Origin: Methylococcaceae bacterium
GTDB lineage: Bacteria > Pseudomonadota > Gammaproteobacteria > Methylococcales > Methylomonadaceae
DNA length: 5,998 bases
Assembly: GCA_003155565.1 (NCBI GenBank)
Contig: PMDM01000105.1
Span: 1 to 5,998, forward strand
Direction of reading: 5' to 3'
Shown: piece after piece, positions 1-5,903 of the stretch
Numbering within the stretch: position 1 is the first letter of the stretch
Layout of the letters: each line of letters opens with the position of its first letter
Program-made: the position numbers and the translations under genes
Notes under the pieces: model-generated
What the model saw: the letters and a program-made list of their open reading frames with translations, nothing else
Told to the model about the DNA's origin: nothing
Database searches by the model: none

Positions 1-1
1 A

Positions 2-343
2 TTTCAAAACATAGGGAACAGTTCCCAATGGTCAATCAATTACACGCTGCTCAACGCGAACCAGATTGCTCTGGACAGTGATTGTCTTTTTAATACATAT
101 ACGCCAAACGGAGCACCCCTACCGCGCGAGCGGTTTAGTCCAGTGGACGATTGGGAGCGATCAACTTACGGAAAGTTTGTTAAAAACAAGTGTCTGCTTT
201 TGTGTATTTCTGGTGGGGGTTACATTACGGTTTTCAGTGGACGATCAACACAGGCAACAATTGTTACTGTTCCAGTTATGGCTGCATTAGGTATGCTGAT
301 GTTGATTTGGTTGGCTGCGTCGCTTATTAGTCGGCTGAAATAG
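2..343 (+). CDS. 3' end of a gene for a protein with a C-terminal PEP-CTERM/IPTL-CTERM-like membrane tail (5' part outside the window)
   Basis: The reading frame is open from base 2 to the TAG at 341-343, about 113 codons without a stop, so the gene most likely starts outside the window; a GTG at 143 is the only start-like codon a caller would pick and is probably internal. The last 24 residues (codons 269-340) have the three-part layout of exosortase-type sorting signals: a short Val-Pro-Val motif, a hydrophobic stretch (MAALGMLMLIWLAASLI) and a basic end (SRLK). Upstream residues are polar, rich in Asn, Ser and Thr, with three cysteines, as in exported proteins. From family knowledge, such tails direct a protein to the inner membrane for cleavage by an exosortase; no exosortase is visible here. 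I do not recognise the rest of the protein. It could instead be an ordinary C-terminal membrane anchor. No clear terminator follows on this strand. Confidence 0.5.
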   Translation, partial: FQNIGNSSQWSINYTLLNANQIALDSDCLFNTYTPNGAPLPRERFSPVDDWERSTYGKFVKNKCLLLCISGGGYITVFSGRSTQATIVTVPVMAALGMLMLIWLAASLISRLK

Positions 344-432
344 GGTTAAAACTACTTCTCATCCAATGGGTTATTAAAACAAAAAGCATTGAAAGATCAA
401 AGATCAAAGTTCGTTTCAAAACAAAATTAATC

Positions 433-463
433 AAAAAAAAGCAACACATCCTTGTGTTACTTT
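433..463 (-). terminator. Rho-independent terminator of the glycine-zipper lipoprotein gene
   Basis: AACACA (443-448) and TGTGTT (453-458) form a perfect 6-bp stem around the loop TCCT. After one C/A mismatch it extends outward by three pairs (AAG with CTT). Read on the minus strand, the stem is followed by a run of eight T (433-440). It lies about 25 bases beyond the stop codon of the minus-strand gene at 488. The plus strand has no T-run after the stem, so the signal is directional. The stem is AT-rich and only moderately stable. The rest of the 344-487 gap shows nothing beyond a short AAAGATC tandem (392-409). Confidence 0.65.
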
Positions 464-487
464 GGCAAAAAATGCTGATTTGTAAGA

Positions 488-886
488 TTATCTGATCACG
501 TTATGACCGCGACCGCTCATGCATTGGTTATAGGCATTACGGAATCTGTCTTCAGCCGTAAAGCCTTGCTTGGCTGCACCCCCCAAGCCGCCTGCTGCTG
601 CCCCTATGGCCGCACCAGCTGCTGGGTTTCCTGTAAATGCACCGACGACAGCACCACCGGCAGCACCAATCAAGCCTCCTACTCCAGCGCCAACTGCGGT
701 CTCTTTCACCGTGCTACCGCCTGCTGATTGTTGCGCTAATTGTCTACACTCTGCCATATCTTGGTTGATACGATAAGCATTCGGATTATTATATGTATCA
801 ACGGTAGGGGTATAACCTCCCTGTGTGTAACAGGCCGACAACATCAGGGCACTTGTAATAATCATACTGATTTTAAGTTTTTTCAT
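488..886 (-). CDS. Glycine-zipper outer-membrane-type lipoprotein
   Basis: This is a 132-residue predicted lipoprotein. Residues 1-18 are a type II signal peptide: basic MKKLK, a hydrophobic core and the lipobox L16-S-A-C19, with Cys19 the lipidated residue. The +2 residue is Tyr, not Asp, which by the usual sorting rule favours the outer membrane. Residues 65-104 are a Gly/Ala-rich segment with repeated GxxxG spacing (for example VGAGVGGLIGAAGGAVVGAF), the hallmark of glycine-zipper proteins, which can form a membrane-inserted helical hairpin. The segment is flanked by conserved-looking motifs DMAEC (Cys47) and YNQCMSGRGH (Cys122); the two cysteines could form a disulfide. Family members are usually linked to envelope integrity or stress, but the exact role is unknown. 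The start is supported by GAGG (893-896 on the complementary strand), six bases before the ATG. It is probably a single-gene transcript, with a candidate promoter at 972-1001 and a terminator at 433-463. Confidence 0.88.
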   Translation of the reverse strand: MKKLKISMIITSALMLSACYTQGGYTPTVDTYNNPNAYRINQDMAECRQLAQQSAGGSTVKETAVGAGVGGLIGAAGGAVVGAFTGNPAAGAAIGAAAGGLGGAAKQGFTAEDRFRNAYNQCMSGRGHNVIR

Positions 887-901
887 TTTTTACCTCGTTT
901 T

Positions 902-935
902 GTGATTTCGTTGTTTAATCACTATTCTTTAGTGA
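902..935 (-). promoter_or_regulatory. Two overlapping, mutually exclusive hairpins in the lipoprotein leader
   Basis: On the plus strand, TCACTA (919-924) pairs perfectly with TAGTGA (930-935) around a 5-base loop, and AATCAC (917-922) pairs perfectly with GTGATT (902-907) around a 9-base loop. The two stems share bases 919-922, so only one can form at a time. In the minus-strand transcript the second stem ends about six bases before the Shine-Dalgarno sequence at 893-896. This is seen in the sequence; a regulatory role for the switch is inference, and short stems in AT-rich DNA can arise by chance. Confidence 0.3.
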
Positions 936-971
936 CTACTGGTAATGCGCTAGCCATGATTAAGGTTTGGA

Positions 972-1001
972 ATAATATTTCCCATCTATGAGTCATAACA
1001 A
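972..1001 (-). promoter_or_regulatory. Candidate sigma-70 promoter for the glycine-zipper lipoprotein gene
   Basis: Read on the minus strand, TTGTTA (996-1001) and TATTAT (972-977) resemble the -35 and -10 boxes, separated by 18 bases. Transcription would start near 965, leaving a leader of roughly 80 bases that includes the paired hairpins at 902-935. The upstream edge of the -35 box abuts the inverted repeat at 1002-1059. The match is reasonable but such AT-rich hexamers are common, and no experimental support exists. Confidence 0.35.
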
Positions 1002-1059
1002 TATAGGCAAAACCGAAGGTGGTCGGTACGGTAACGAACAGATACGGATTAAGCCTATA
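1002..1059. repeat. 58-bp inverted-repeat structure with an internal hairpin in the ybbP-lipoprotein gap
   Basis: TATAGGC (1002-1008) and GCCTATA (1053-1059) are perfect 7-bp inverted arms 44 bases apart. Inside them ACCGA (1012-1016) pairs with TCGGT (1023-1027) around a 6-base loop. The left arm sits directly against the candidate -35 box of the lipoprotein promoter. No T-run follows on either strand, so it does not look like a standard terminator. It could be a two-site operator, an RNA structure at the end of the ybbP transcript, or a small repeat element. The rest of the gap up to 1133 holds only a 7-bp direct repeat, ATGAATG (1091-1097 and 1102-1108), and a small palindrome at the ybbP stop codon. 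Confidence 0.4.
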
Positions 1060-1120
1060 GATTGTTGGGGGTCAGTCTAACCCATCATTTATGAATGCGG
1101 CATGAATGTGGATAACAGGA

Positions 1121-1136
1121 TAATCTAACAAGATTA
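1121..1136 (-). other. Small perfect palindrome over the ybbP stop codon
   Basis: TAATCT (1121-1126) pairs with AGATTA (1131-1136) around the loop AACA, and the right arm contains the ybbP stop codon. On the minus strand the following bases are TCCTGTTATCC, with no T-run, so it is not a canonical intrinsic terminator. It may protect the 3' end of the transcript or mean nothing. Confidence 0.25.
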
Positions 1137-3617
1137 GGAGTCCCTTAAAACCCTAAGCGGAGGGATATTGGCTACATGGCGTACGCCCCAGCAACCGGCT
1201 AATCCCACTGCAAATGCGCCTATTAACGGTAAGGCTATCCATAGATATAAGGTGGGGTGGTAATCCATATTCAGCGCTTTTGAATACAAGGCAAAGAGCA
1301 AGCCCTCGGAAATAATCGCTGCCAACACACCAGAAACCAAGCCCAGCAAGGTAAACTCTATGATGTGGGTTTTTCTTAGTAAGGAACGGTTAGCACCGAA
1401 TGTACGTAGCAGTGCGCTCTCGTAGATGCGGTTGTCCAAGGTCGAATAAATTGCCGAAAACAAGACGGTAAATCCTGACATCAGTGCGAAATACAATAGG
1501 TAATTAATAGCCTCGGTTAATTGCGTTAGTATGGTTTTGAATTGTTTTAGGATTAAATCCACTTCCAGGACAGTCACTGCCGGATATTTTTTTACCAGTT
1601 GGTTTAAGTAGGTTTTTTTGCTGTCGGGAAGATAAAAACTGGTCAAAAAAGTGCCAGGAAAGGATTCTAAAGTACCCGGTGAAAAAATCATGTAGAAGTT
1701 TGGCTTCATAGTGTCCCACTGGAGTGATCGGATACTGCTGACGGTTGCCGTTAATTGCTGGCCACCAATAATAAACAGCAATTGGTCGCCAAGATTGATT
1801 TTCAGGCTTTCCGCCAATTTTTGCTCAACTGAAACCTCCCCTTTTTTTTCAGGAGACCACCACGTACCCGAAATGATTTTATTGTCTTCGGGCAGGTTTT
1901 CCGTCCAGGTCAAACTCAGCTCCCTATGGGTGGCACTTTCTCCTTGTGAATCCTTGCTGACAATTTTCTGCACGGTTACGTCGTTGATCTCCGTCAGCCG
2001 TCCTCTTATCACCGGATAAAATTGGCTGCCTTCAATACCTTGCTCTTTGAAATCCGTTTGCAGTGTGGGCAATTGCTCAGGAAAAATATTGAGGGCAAAA
2101 TGGTTGGGCGCGCGTTCCGGCAGTTGTTTGTGCCAATTTTCGATCAAGTCGCTGCGTACTGTGAAACTCAGTGCCATTGCCACCAACGTTATGGTGAAAG
2201 CGAGAATTTGGCTGATCGTGGCGCGGTTATTCCTCAACAAGCCCTGCAAGCCGAAGCGCCAATTTAGGGGCATAATTGGCAAAGATCGACGCGCCAATAT
2301 CAGGATAAGGTAAATCAGTAATCCGAGTATCAGCAATAACACCAAGCCTGCACAGAAAATAGTCACCGTCATATTGAGGTCTTCCGTGTATTGCCATATC
2401 AGCACCCCCACAATGCCGAAAGCCAAACCGTAAACCAACCATGCACTCGTAGGCAATGGTTCCAAATCCCGGCGCAATACTCTGGCTGGAGAAACCCGTT
2501 TAAGACGAAGCAAGGGCGGCAACGCGAACCCTATCAATATCGTCATACCCGTAATCAGGCCTAAGAAAACCGCCAGCCATCCAGGATTGGCAACGCTTTG
2601 GGGCAGCAAGTTCCGTAACAACTTGAAGAGCATTTCCTGTACAAACCAACCCAATGCGCAACCTAAAGCACTCGTCAATAAGCCTAGGATAAGAAATTGG
2701 CTGACAAACAGCCAGAGTACATCTCTTTGTTTACATCCCAGGCAGCGCAGTATGGCGGTCGCATCAAGATGGCGTTCGGTATAACGCCGTGTTGCCATGG
2801 CGATTGCAACCCCTGAAATAATAATGACGACAATGCTGGATAAACCCAGATAACGTTCAGCACGGTCTAGTGCTGAACCCAATTCGGGACGGTCTTCATG
2901 GATATCCAAGATACGTTGTGCCAGATTCAATTGGGGTTTAAGCCAACGTTTGAATTCTGTCAGTTGTGATGATTCACCGCTGAACTGAAAAAAGTAATGC
3001 ACATGACTGCCCGGTTGAATGACTCCGGTTGCTTGTAAATCTTGCTTGTTAATCATCACACGCGGTGAAAGGCTGTAAATATCGCCCTGCTTATCCGGCT
3101 CATAGGTAATTATCTTACTGACCACCAGTTTTTTTTCGCCGACAGTGATCGGATCACCCAAGTTGAGTTTAAGCGCTGATAAGATACGCTTCTCCACCCA
3201 GGCAAATCCAGGCTCTGGGCCTTGGTGTTCGATAGTTTCCGCTAAGTAATCCGATGTGGTGGTTTTTAAAAAACCCCGGAGGGGATAGTTCGCACTGGCC
3301 GCTTTAATACCTGCAAGCAATAGTTCGTCGTGTTCTATCAAAATGCTGGAAAATTCGGCGGTTTGCGCTTGCGCCAAATTTAGTTGTGTGGCTTTTTCTA
3401 ACCAGGATTCAGGGATAGTTGCATGGCTGGTTATGACCATATCAGCCGCCAGAAATTCAGCGGTTTGGTCGGTCATCGTGCGTTCCAAACGGTCTGAGAA
3501 CAATGCGATGGCGGTGGAACTGGTAACCGCAATCAGCAAAGCCAGAAACAGGATGGTCAACTCTCCCGCACGGCTATCCCGCCATAGCAAGCGCACAGCA
3601 AGACCTAACGGCTTCAT
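1134..3617 (-). CDS. ybbP: YbbP-type ABC transporter permease (FtsX/MacB-like, type VII)
   Basis: This is an 827-residue inner-membrane permease, close to the roughly 800 residues of E. coli YbbP. About ten membrane segments are visible: near 20-40, 259-276, 299-325, 347-370, 393-409, 418-442, 466-485, 703-723, 751-778 and 788-812. Two large hydrophilic blocks, 45-255 and 490-695, are the expected periplasmic domains. The protein is internally duplicated: FtsX-type repeats carry ATAILRCLGCKQRD (286-299) and ESALLRTFGANRS (733-745), and each half ends in a related motif, SPARVLRRD (376-384) and PPLRVLRDS (819-827). Members of this type VII group usually act by mechanotransmission rather than classical transport; the E. 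coli homologue works with YbbA and TesA on hydrophobic or lipid-like substrates. The ATG overlaps the ybbA stop (ATGA, 3614-3617), implying translational coupling. An A8 run at codons 589-591 leaves the frame intact. Substrate is not evident from sequence. Confidence 0.93.
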   Translation of the reverse strand: MKPLGLAVRLLWRDSRAGELTILFLALLIAVTSSTAIALFSDRLERTMTDQTAEFLAADMVITSHATIPESWLEKATQLNLAQAQTAEFSSILIEHDELLLAGIKAASANYPLRGFLKTTTSDYLAETIEHQGPEPGFAWVEKRILSALKLNLGDPITVGEKKLVVSKIITYEPDKQGDIYSLSPRVMINKQDLQATGVIQPGSHVHYFFQFSGESSQLTEFKRWLKPQLNLAQRILDIHEDRPELGSALDRAERYLGLSSIVVIIISGVAIAMATRRYTERHLDATAILRCLGCKQRDVLWLFVSQFLILGLLTSALGCALGWFVQEMLFKLLRNLLPQSVANPGWLAVFLGLITGMTILIGFALPPLLRLKRVSPARVLRRDLEPLPTSAWLVYGLAFGIVGVLIWQYTEDLNMTVTIFCAGLVLLLILGLLIYLILILARRSLPIMPLNWRFGLQGLLRNNRATISQILAFTITLVAMALSFTVRSDLIENWHKQLPERAPNHFALNIFPEQLPTLQTDFKEQGIEGSQFYPVIRGRLTEINDVTVQKIVSKDSQGESATHRELSLTWTENLPEDNKIISGTWWSPEKKGEVSVEQKLAESLKINLGDQLLFIIGGQQLTATVSSIRSLQWDTMKPNFYMIFSPGTLESFPGTFLTSFYLPDSKKTYLNQLVKKYPAVTVLEVDLILKQFKTILTQLTEAINYLLYFALMSGFTVLFSAIYSTLDNRIYESALLRTFGANRSLLRKTHIIEFTLLGLVSGVLAAIISEGLLFALYSKALNMDYHPTLYLWIALPLIGAFAVGLAGCWGVRHVANIPPLRVLRDS

Positions 3618-4297
3618 ACCATCCTCCCGGCATCTAGTCTGATGATGCGTTGACAGCGATTTGCCAAGGTTTGGTCATGGGTCACTAAAATTAGCGTCGC
3701 ATTGTTTTCAAGATTCAGCTCAAACAGCAACTCTATGATTTTTGCTCCGGTTTTACTGTCCAGATTACCGGTTGGTTCATCGGCAAACAATATCGCAGGC
3801 TTGGACACAAAGGCTCTTGCCAAAGCAACACGTTGTTGCTCACCACCTGAAAGTTGTCTGGGTGTGTGGGTCAGGCGTTCAGACAGACCTACCCTTTCTA
3901 ATAAGGCAACCGCTGCACTCTTGGCGGTTTTATCACCTCTTAACTCCAACGGTAGCATCACATTTTCGAGCGCGGTAAGTCCTTGCAGTAATTGGAACGA
4001 CTGGAACACAAAGCCGACCAACTGATTACGCATCGCCGCCCTGCCGTCTTCGTCCATGCTGGTCAGGGATTTGCCATTGAGGCTAATCGAGCCCGCAGTC
4101 GGTGTATCCAGCCCAGCTAGCAAACTTATCAGGGTCGATTTCCCAGAACCGGACTCCCCAGCTATGGCAATGCTCTCGCCAAATGTTACCAGCAAGTTAA
4201 TATCTGACAAGATATGCAGCGTTCCATTGGAAGTCTTGACTGATTTTCCTAGATTTTCAGTTACAATGATGTTTCTTGATTGTTGAGTTTGCATCAT
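3614..4297 (-). CDS. ybbA: YbbA-type ABC transporter ATPase (LolD/MacB family)
   Basis: This is the cytoplasmic ATPase that powers YbbP. Numbered from the start chosen here (227 residues), all motifs are intact: Walker A GESGSGKST (47-55), Q-loop Gln99 in FVFQSF, signature LSGGEQQR (149-156), Walker B ILFADEP (169-175) with catalytic Glu174, D-loop GNLDS (177-181) and H-loop His207. The Walker A and FVFQSF context is typical of the MacB/LolD/FtsE group. The frame also has an ATG at 4324, giving 236 residues, but the tandem ATGs at 4297 and 4294 fit E. coli YbbA better (228 residues, with only a few residues before its E-N-I-V-E-V strand). No strong Shine-Dalgarno sequence precedes any of them, so the start is uncertain. 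The gene overlaps ybbP by four bases and begins head to head with tesA, whose start codon shares bases with this one. Confidence 0.94.
   Translation of the reverse strand: MMQTQQSRNIIVTENLGKSVKTSNGTLHILSDINLLVTFGESIAIAGESGSGKSTLISLLAGLDTPTAGSISLNGKSLTSMDEDGRAAMRNQLVGFVFQSFQLLQGLTALENVMLPLELRGDKTAKSAAVALLERVGLSERLTHTPRQLSGGEQQRVALARAFVSKPAILFADEPTGNLDSKTGAKIIELLFELNLENNATLILVTHDQTLANRCQRIIRLDAGRMV
4236..4267 (+). promoter_or_regulatory. Weak candidate promoter for tesA, inside the 5' part of ybbA
   Basis: TTGACT (4236-4241) is one base from the -35 consensus and TACAAT (4262-4267) is close to the -10 consensus, but the spacer is 20 bases, longer than the optimal 17. Transcription would begin near 4274, about 22 bases before the tesA start. 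There is no intergenic space between tesA and ybbA, so a tesA promoter has to lie inside ybbA; this is the best match I see there. Confidence 0.3.
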
Positions 4298-4898
4298 GCT
4301 TAAGTTCTTAATTGCGAGTGTCATTACACTAGTATCCGTGTCCGTTATGGGGAAATCAATTGTTGTGTTAGGTGACAGTCTCAGCGCCGCTTACGGAATT
4401 GAAGTGGGACAGGGATGGGTGGCATTGGTTCAGGACAAGTTGCAAAAGGAACGCAGTGATTACACCATAAGCAATGAGAGTATCAGCGGCGATACCAGTG
4501 CCGGAGGATTAATGCGAGTTGATGATGTGCTGTCCAGGCACAAGCCCAGCGTCGTCATCATTGAGCTGGGTGCGAATGACGGCTTGCGGGGACTGTCGCC
4601 AGCTATCCTGAAAAACAATCTTGCCGAAATTGCCCGTCGCGTACAGAAATCCGGTGCCAAGGCATTATTGCTCAGTATGCGAATTCCGCCCAATTATGGT
4701 AAACGCTATACCGACTTGTTTTATAATGTTTATCCGCAATTGTCCAAAGAGCTAGGTGTACCTTATGTGCCTTTTATTCTTGAAGATGTCGCACTGGCGA
4801 AACAATTGATGCAGCAGGATGGCCTACATCCCAATGAAAAGGCACAAGCCATCATTGTCGAAAAAATATGGCCGCATTTAGTTAAATTATTAGAATAA
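4296..4898 (+). CDS. tesA: TesA, periplasmic SGNH-family acyl-CoA thioesterase / lysophospholipase
   Basis: This 200-residue protein matches the multifunctional TesA esterase family (thioesterase I, protease I, lysophospholipase L1), which hydrolyses acyl-CoA, lysophospholipids and other esters in the periplasm. The N-terminus is a signal peptide (Lys3, then a hydrophobic run to Met18-Gly19), so cleavage near residue 19 is likely. All SGNH blocks are present: GDSLSAAYG with nucleophile Ser28 (block I), SISGDTS with Gly65 (block II), ELGANDGLRG with Asn94 (block III) and DGLHPN with Asp175 and His178 (block V). The length is typical of the family. An in-frame stop at 4284-4286 makes 4296 the first possible start, and it is needed to keep the signal peptide; only a weak GAG (4285-4287) precedes it. 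The gene diverges from ybbA with no gap, the conserved arrangement in which TesA partners with YbbAP. A DUF336 gene follows 19 bases after the stop. Confidence 0.95.
   Translation: MLKFLIASVITLVSVSVMGKSIVVLGDSLSAAYGIEVGQGWVALVQDKLQKERSDYTISNESISGDTSAGGLMRVDDVLSRHKPSVVIIELGANDGLRGLSPAILKNNLAEIARRVQKSGAKALLLSMRIPPNYGKRYTDLFYNVYPQLSKELGVPYVPFILEDVALAKQLMQQDGLHPNEKAQAIIVEKIWPHLVKLLE
4329..4359 (-). promoter_or_regulatory. Weak candidate promoter for ybbA-ybbP, inside the 5' part of tesA
   Basis: On the minus strand TTGATT (4354-4359) and TACTAG (4329-4334) are separated by 19 bases and would start transcription near 4322. That position would leave the upstream ATG at 4324 outside the transcript and favour translation from the tandem ATGs at 4297/4294. 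Both hexamers are poor to moderate matches, so this is only suggestive. Confidence 0.2.
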
Positions 4899-4917
4899 CA
4901 GCAAAAAGAGATCCCAC

Positions 4918-5346
4918 ATGACACAGCTTACACTTGAAAAAGCCAACAAAATCATTAACGCAGCCACCCAAAAAGCCCGGACATTAAGCATGGCTCCCCT
5001 GACTGTGGTGGTATTAGACTCATCGGGACACCTGAAAGCGTTGCAAAGAGAAGACGGTGCGACGGTAATTAGACAACAAATTGCCACCGCGAAAGCCTGG
5101 GGGGCAGTCAACATGGGTATCTCATCACGAAGTTTGGCGGCGGTAGCGGAACATCGCCCAGACTTTATGAACGCCTTGATCGGCATATCCGACGGAAAAA
5201 TCATGCCTGTGCCAGGGGGAGTATTGATCCGTGATAAGGGCAATACGATTATCGGTTCAGTCGGCATTAGCGGGGATTCATCTGAACAGGATGAGCGTTG
5301 TGCGATTGCTGGTATTGAGGCTGCTGGGTTTGTGGCGGGGGTTTAG
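4918..5346 (+). CDS. GlcG/HbpS-like protein (DUF336)
   Basis: This 142-residue protein spans a single complete DUF336 (GlcG/HbpS) domain. Family landmarks visible are an N-terminal helix (LTLEKANKIINAATQKAR), VVVLDSSGHLKALQRED (30-46), a helical K-A-W segment (59-61) after the conserved RxD region, the loop MPVPGG (96-101) and the C-terminal GSVGISGDSSEQDE (113-126), followed by a helix. There is no signal peptide, so it is predicted cytoplasmic, unlike secreted HbpS of Streptomyces. Some relatives bind haem or corrinoids, and GlcG sits in glycolate operons, but the general function is poorly defined; no glycolate genes occur here, so I give no symbol. AAAGAGAT at 4904-4911 can serve as the ribosome binding site. 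The spacing of 19 bases after tesA and the shared strand imply cotranscription with tesA. Confidence 0.9.
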   Translation: MTQLTLEKANKIINAATQKARTLSMAPLTVVVLDSSGHLKALQREDGATVIRQQIATAKAWGAVNMGISSRSLAAVAEHRPDFMNALIGISDGKIMPVPGGVLIRDKGNTIIGSVGISGDSSEQDERCAIAGIEAAGFVAGV

Positions 5347-5397
5347 CCGTATAGATAAAACTGATTAAATCTAAAATTATGCACCAGGAGATCTCGC

Positions 5398-5820
5398 ATG
5401 AAGCCTCGGATTACCCTCATTACAATCGGCGTAGATGACTTGGAAGAGTCTCTACGCTTTTATCGCGATGGTCTTGGTCTCGCAACGCAAGGGATCATAG
5501 GCACAGAATTTGAGTACGGGGCAGTTGCTTTCTTCGATTTGGAGGCAAATCTTAAGCTCGCACTTTATCCCAGAAAGAGTCTTTCAAAGGACTCGGGGTT
5601 ACCCTTGGGAACTCCCAGTGCAATGGAGTTCAGCATTGGCCACAATGTTTCCTCGAAAGCTGAAGTTAATGATGTGATGGAACAGGCAAAGAATGCAGGG
5701 GCTGTCATCGTAAAGCCTGCTCAAGACACGTTCTGGGGTGGCTATGCAGGCTATTTTCAAGACCCTGATGGACATCTGTGGGAAATAGCATGGAATCCGC
5801 AATGGCTCGTTTCGGACTGA
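5398..5820 (+). CDS. VOC-family (glyoxalase/bleomycin-resistance/dioxygenase fold) protein
   Basis: This 140-residue protein is one complete vicinal-oxygen-chelate domain made of two beta-alpha-beta-beta-beta halves. The first half begins ITLITIGVDDLEESLRFYRD (5-24), the typical strand-helix opening followed by GLGL. The second half has a helix around 86-99 (KAEVNDVMEQAKNA), then GAVIVKPAQ and the signature GGYAGYFQDPDGHLWEIAWNP (114-134), whose Glu129 sits where VOC enzymes carry a metal ligand. The first-strand position where many VOC metalloenzymes have His is occupied by hydrophobic or Thr residues (about 5-8), so metal binding may be atypical. Members of this group are usually named only as glyoxalase-like; substrate unknown. 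AGGAG at 5386-5390, seven bases before the ATG, is the clearest ribosome binding site in the window. It lies 51 bases after the DUF336 gene and is probably the last gene of the tesA unit. Confidence 0.9.
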   Translation: MKPRITLITIGVDDLEESLRFYRDGLGLATQGIIGTEFEYGAVAFFDLEANLKLALYPRKSLSKDSGLPLGTPSAMEFSIGHNVSSKAEVNDVMEQAKNAGAVIVKPAQDTFWGGYAGYFQDPDGHLWEIAWNPQWLVSD

Positions 5821-5849
5821 GGCATAAGTCGAATGTTACATTATAAAAA

Positions 5850-5891
5850 ACAAAAAAGGCCTGTGTTTTTGCAAACACAGGCCTTTTTTGT
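5850..5891 (+). terminator. Strong rho-independent terminator after the VOC gene, potentially bidirectional
   Basis: GGCCTGTGTTT (5858-5868) and AAACACAGGCC (5873-5883) form a perfect 11-bp stem around the loop TTGC. The stem is flanked by A6 (5852-5857) and T6 (5884-5889), which also pair, and two further pairs follow. Symmetric A- and T-tracts allow termination on both strands. It lies 29 bases after the VOC stop and ends the tesA-DUF336-VOC unit. It also separates that unit from whatever lies to the right of the window. Confidence 0.93.
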
Positions 5892-5903
5892 AATACCTCG
5901 TAC

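Noticed and set aside
66..290. A second 74-codon plus-strand frame overlapping the left-edge gene
   Set aside because: The alternative frame starting at base 2 stays open to 343 and ends in a coherent hydrophobic tail with a basic end, whereas this one ends without any recognisable feature.
392..409. AAAGATC short tandem repeat
   Set aside because: Only about two and a half units in AT-rich intergenic DNA, with no flanking structure; too short to call a CRISPR array, iteron or microsatellite locus.
503..776. Plus-strand open frames rich in Cys or Pro/Ala opposite the lipoprotein gene
   Set aside because: They are antisense by-products of the Gly/Ala-rich GC-biased segment of the glycine-zipper gene; the minus frame has a lipobox, a ribosome binding site and a terminator.
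1121..1136. Palindrome at the ybbP stop codon as an intrinsic terminator
   Set aside because: The 6-bp stem is AT-rich and lacks a T-run on the minus strand, so I list it only as a palindrome.
1842..1849. A8 run in ybbP (minus strand) as a possible frameshift or programmed slippage site
   Set aside because: The frame continues normally through Glu-Lys-Lys-Gly and the protein is full length with both FtsX-type halves, so no shift needs to be invoked.
1504..4286. Numerous 65-107 codon open frames on both strands inside ybbP and ybbA
   Set aside because: The ybbP and ybbA frames are intact and show complete family motifs; the others have no ribosome binding site, motif or plausible composition.
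4460..5267. Minus-strand frames opposite tesA and the DUF336 gene (4460-4693, 4890-5267)
   Set aside because: The plus frames carry complete SGNH and DUF336 motifs; the minus frames look like shadow translations.
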